NCBI RefSeq assembly: GCF_012844365.1
Contig: NZ_CP051626.1
Span: 868,001-932,000 of the forward strand
Reading direction: 5' to 3'
DNA: 64,000 nucleotides
Origin: Brevibacterium sp. 'Marine'
GTDB taxonomy: Bacteria; Actinomycetota; Actinomycetes; Actinomycetales; Brevibacteriaceae
Positions 62,547 to 64,000 of this stretch are shown here, piece by piece. The position numbers and the translations under genes were made by a program. The notes under the pieces were generated by a model that had not been told where the DNA came from, did not search any database, and worked only from the letters and a program-made list of their open reading frames with translations. Positions within the stretch are counted from its first letter, which is position 1, and each line of letters opens with the position of its first letter.

Positions 62547-63564
62547 GTGCAGACCACCCGTCTCATCCAGACCGTCGAAGCCCACACCGAGGGGCTGCCC
62601 GTCCGCGTCGTCACCGGGGGAGTGGGACCATTCCCCCGGTGAGTCCATGGCCGAACGCCGTGAGTGGTTCATCGAGAACTCCGACGATCTGCGGACCTTC
62701 CTCATGTGCGAACCGCGCGGCCACGGGTGGCTGTCGGGAGCGATCCTGCAGCCGCCGACCCGTGCCGATGCTGACTGGGGAGTGCTCTTCATCGAGGTCA
62801 CCGGCGTGCTGCCGATGTGCGGGGCCGGCACGATCGCAGTGGCGACCGTGCTCGTCGAGACGGGAATGGTGCCGGTGACCTCGCCCTTGACGACGGTGCG
62901 CCTCGACGCCCCGATCGGGCTCATCACCGCCGAGGTGGTCGTGCGGGACGGTCGCGCCGAGTCGGTGACCATCGTCAATGTCGCCTCGTTTGCGCACGCT
63001 CTCGACCAGTCCGTCGAGGTGCCCGGGCGAGGGTCGATCGCCTGCGACATCGGCTTCGGCGGGAACTTCTACGCCTTCGTCTCCGCCGCCGACGTCGGCA
63101 TCCCGTTCGAACGTGATCGTTCCGAGGACTTCATCGCCGCCGGTCGCGAGATCATGGCCGCCGTCAACGAACAGCTGTCGCCGGTGCATCCGGAGACCGG
63201 CTACAGCGGCTGCGAACACGTCGTGTTCCTGACGGAGCCGACACAACCCGGTCCGAGCGGCGAAGTGCCGGATGCCCGGCAAGTTCTCATCAATCACCCC
63301 GGCTGGCTCGACCGGTCGCCCGGCGGCACCGGGACAAGCGCGCTCATGGCAATCCGGCACGCCCGTGGGCAGCTGGACCTGAACACAGACTTCGTCAACG
63401 AGTGCTTCATCGGCACCTCGTTCACCGGACGCCTCGTCGAGGAGACGAGAGTCGGCGAGCATGTGGCTGTGGTGCCGACGATCACCGGCAGCGCCTGGCT
63501 GACCGCGACCTCGCAGTTCATGCTCGACCCCAGCGACCCGTTCCCCGCCGGCTTCACCCTCTGA
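62547..63564 (+). pseudogene. Proline racemase/hydroxyproline epimerase family, frameshifted
   Basis: The GTG at 62547 opens VQTTRLIQTVEAHTEGLPVRVVTGGVG, a normal start for the family. The frame then breaks in a run of five C (62633-62637); removing one C gives PFPGESMAERREWF, joining the rest without loss. The catalytic positions have also changed: MCGAGTI replaces MCGHGTI, and DRSPGGTGTSA lacks the second catalytic Cys (or the Thr of the hydroxyproline dehydratases). The remaining ~310 residues are well preserved. This is a recently broken gene, a sequencing error in a homopolymer plus a divergent family member, or both. Confidence 0.8.
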
Positions 63565-63581
63565 ACCTGCTCGCGTTCGCT

Positions 63582-63647
63582 GACCGCTCACGTTACCACC
63601 GAGCGCGCGCCGTAGAGCTTGATACAGCGACGGTAACGTGAGCGGTC
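63582..63647. repeat. Inverted repeat with 16-bp arms
   Basis: GACCGCTCACGTTACC (63582-63597) and its exact complement (63632-63647) enclose 34 bases. It fills the gap between two convergent genes, so it may be a bidirectional terminator without a T-run or a member of another dispersed repeat family. Confidence 0.75.
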
Positions 63648-63660
63648 GGCGAGATCGCGG

Positions 63661-64000
63661 CTATCCCAGCTGGCCGGGATGGAGGACGCGGGAGAGGAAA
63701 TCCTTCGTCCGCTGCTCGGCCGGGTTGCCGATGACGTCCTTGGCAGGTCCAGCCTCGACGACGACTCCGCCGTCCATGAAGACCACGCGGTCAGCGACCT
63801 GCCGGGCGAACTCCATCTCGTGGGTGACGACGACCATCGTCATTCCCGCCTCGGCGAGGTTGCGCATGACCTGGAGGACGTCACCGACGGTCTCCGGATC
63901 CAGCGCCGAAGTCGGCTCGTCGAAGAGCATGACATCGGGGTCCATGCTCAGGGCCCGGGCGATCGCGACCCGCTGCTGCTGACCACCGGACAGCGATCCC
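63661..64000 (-). CDS. ABC transporter ATPase, polar amino acid type (partial)
   Basis: The C-terminal ~112 residues of an importer ATPase; the 5' part lies beyond the window. The signature [15 protein letters not shown], Walker [14 protein letters not shown] and H-loop [23 protein letters not shown] are complete. [15 protein letters not shown] and THEMEFAR are typical of GlnQ/GltL-type amino acid importers. Confidence 0.92.
   Translation of the reverse strand, partial: GSLSGGQQQRVAIARALSMDPDVMLFDEPTSALDPETVGDVLQVMRNLAEAGMTMVVVTHEMEFARQVADRVVFMDGGVVVEAGPAKDVIGNPAEQRTKDFLSRVLHPGQLG

Overview
This is a high-GC chromosomal window from an actinobacterium. I read it as a Brevibacterium-like member of the Micrococcales. 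That placement is an impression from composition, gene content, a Glu-Asp-Phe tRNA trio and several leaderless -10/ATG starts; it is not from a database search. There is no rRNA and no CRISPR array. Genes are densely packed on both strands, and most are housekeeping or catabolic.

Layout. 1-5.4 kb (mostly minus): an AraC/GyrI-type regulator, a CrtI-like FAD oxidoreductase, tenA behind a clear TPP riboswitch, a uridine-kinase-like P-loop protein and an ATP-grasp ligase. 5.5-13.7 kb: VOC protein, HutD, a Ser/Gly-rich membrane protein, catalase, an Aquifex-type aconitase, an Fpg/Nei glycosylase and a TetR regulator. 13.7-17.0 kb: a monooxygenase/SDR/aldo-keto reductase set facing the TetR gene across a palindromic operator. 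17.0-18.4 kb: an IS110-family element. 18.5-31.4 kb: a ThrE-like exporter, then an amine/alcohol catabolism region (GMC oxidoreductase, copper amine oxidase, TetR and AraC regulators, APC permease, aldehyde dehydrogenase), a phosphoesterase, a methyltransferase and a LysR regulator. 31.5-46 kb: glutaryl-CoA-dehydrogenase-like enzyme, amidohydrolase, SDRs, a heterodimeric ABC pair, MgtE, an isocitrate-lyase/PEP-mutase-family enzyme, a patatin and acetyl-CoA synthetase. 46.1-52.0 kb (minus): a four-gene operon for a polylysine-synthetase-like enzyme, followed upstream by three tRNAs. 52.8-64 kb: a small metallopeptidase, YbaK, YigZ, a class III aminotransferase, an amidohydrolase, a ThDP enzyme, a large Orn/Lys/Arg-type decarboxylase, a frameshifted proline-racemase-family gene and the 3' part of an ABC ATPase.

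Three things stand out. (1) The 48.1-52.0 kb locus has the full domain order of epsilon-poly-L-lysine synthetase (adenylation, carrier, three membrane/left-handed-beta-helix units) and a lysine-type adenylation code. The reading frame is cut by a single in-frame TGA before the third unit, and the operon also carries a phosphopantetheinyl transferase and a membrane acyltransferase-like protein. (2) Nine copies of a 56-bp near-perfect palindrome lie between genes, eight of them close to a stop codon and one between divergent promoters. (3) The IS110 element sits inside one of these palindromes. Its left end folds into a bridge-RNA-like target loop whose two guide segments can pair with that palindrome, so the element appears programmed for this repeat family.
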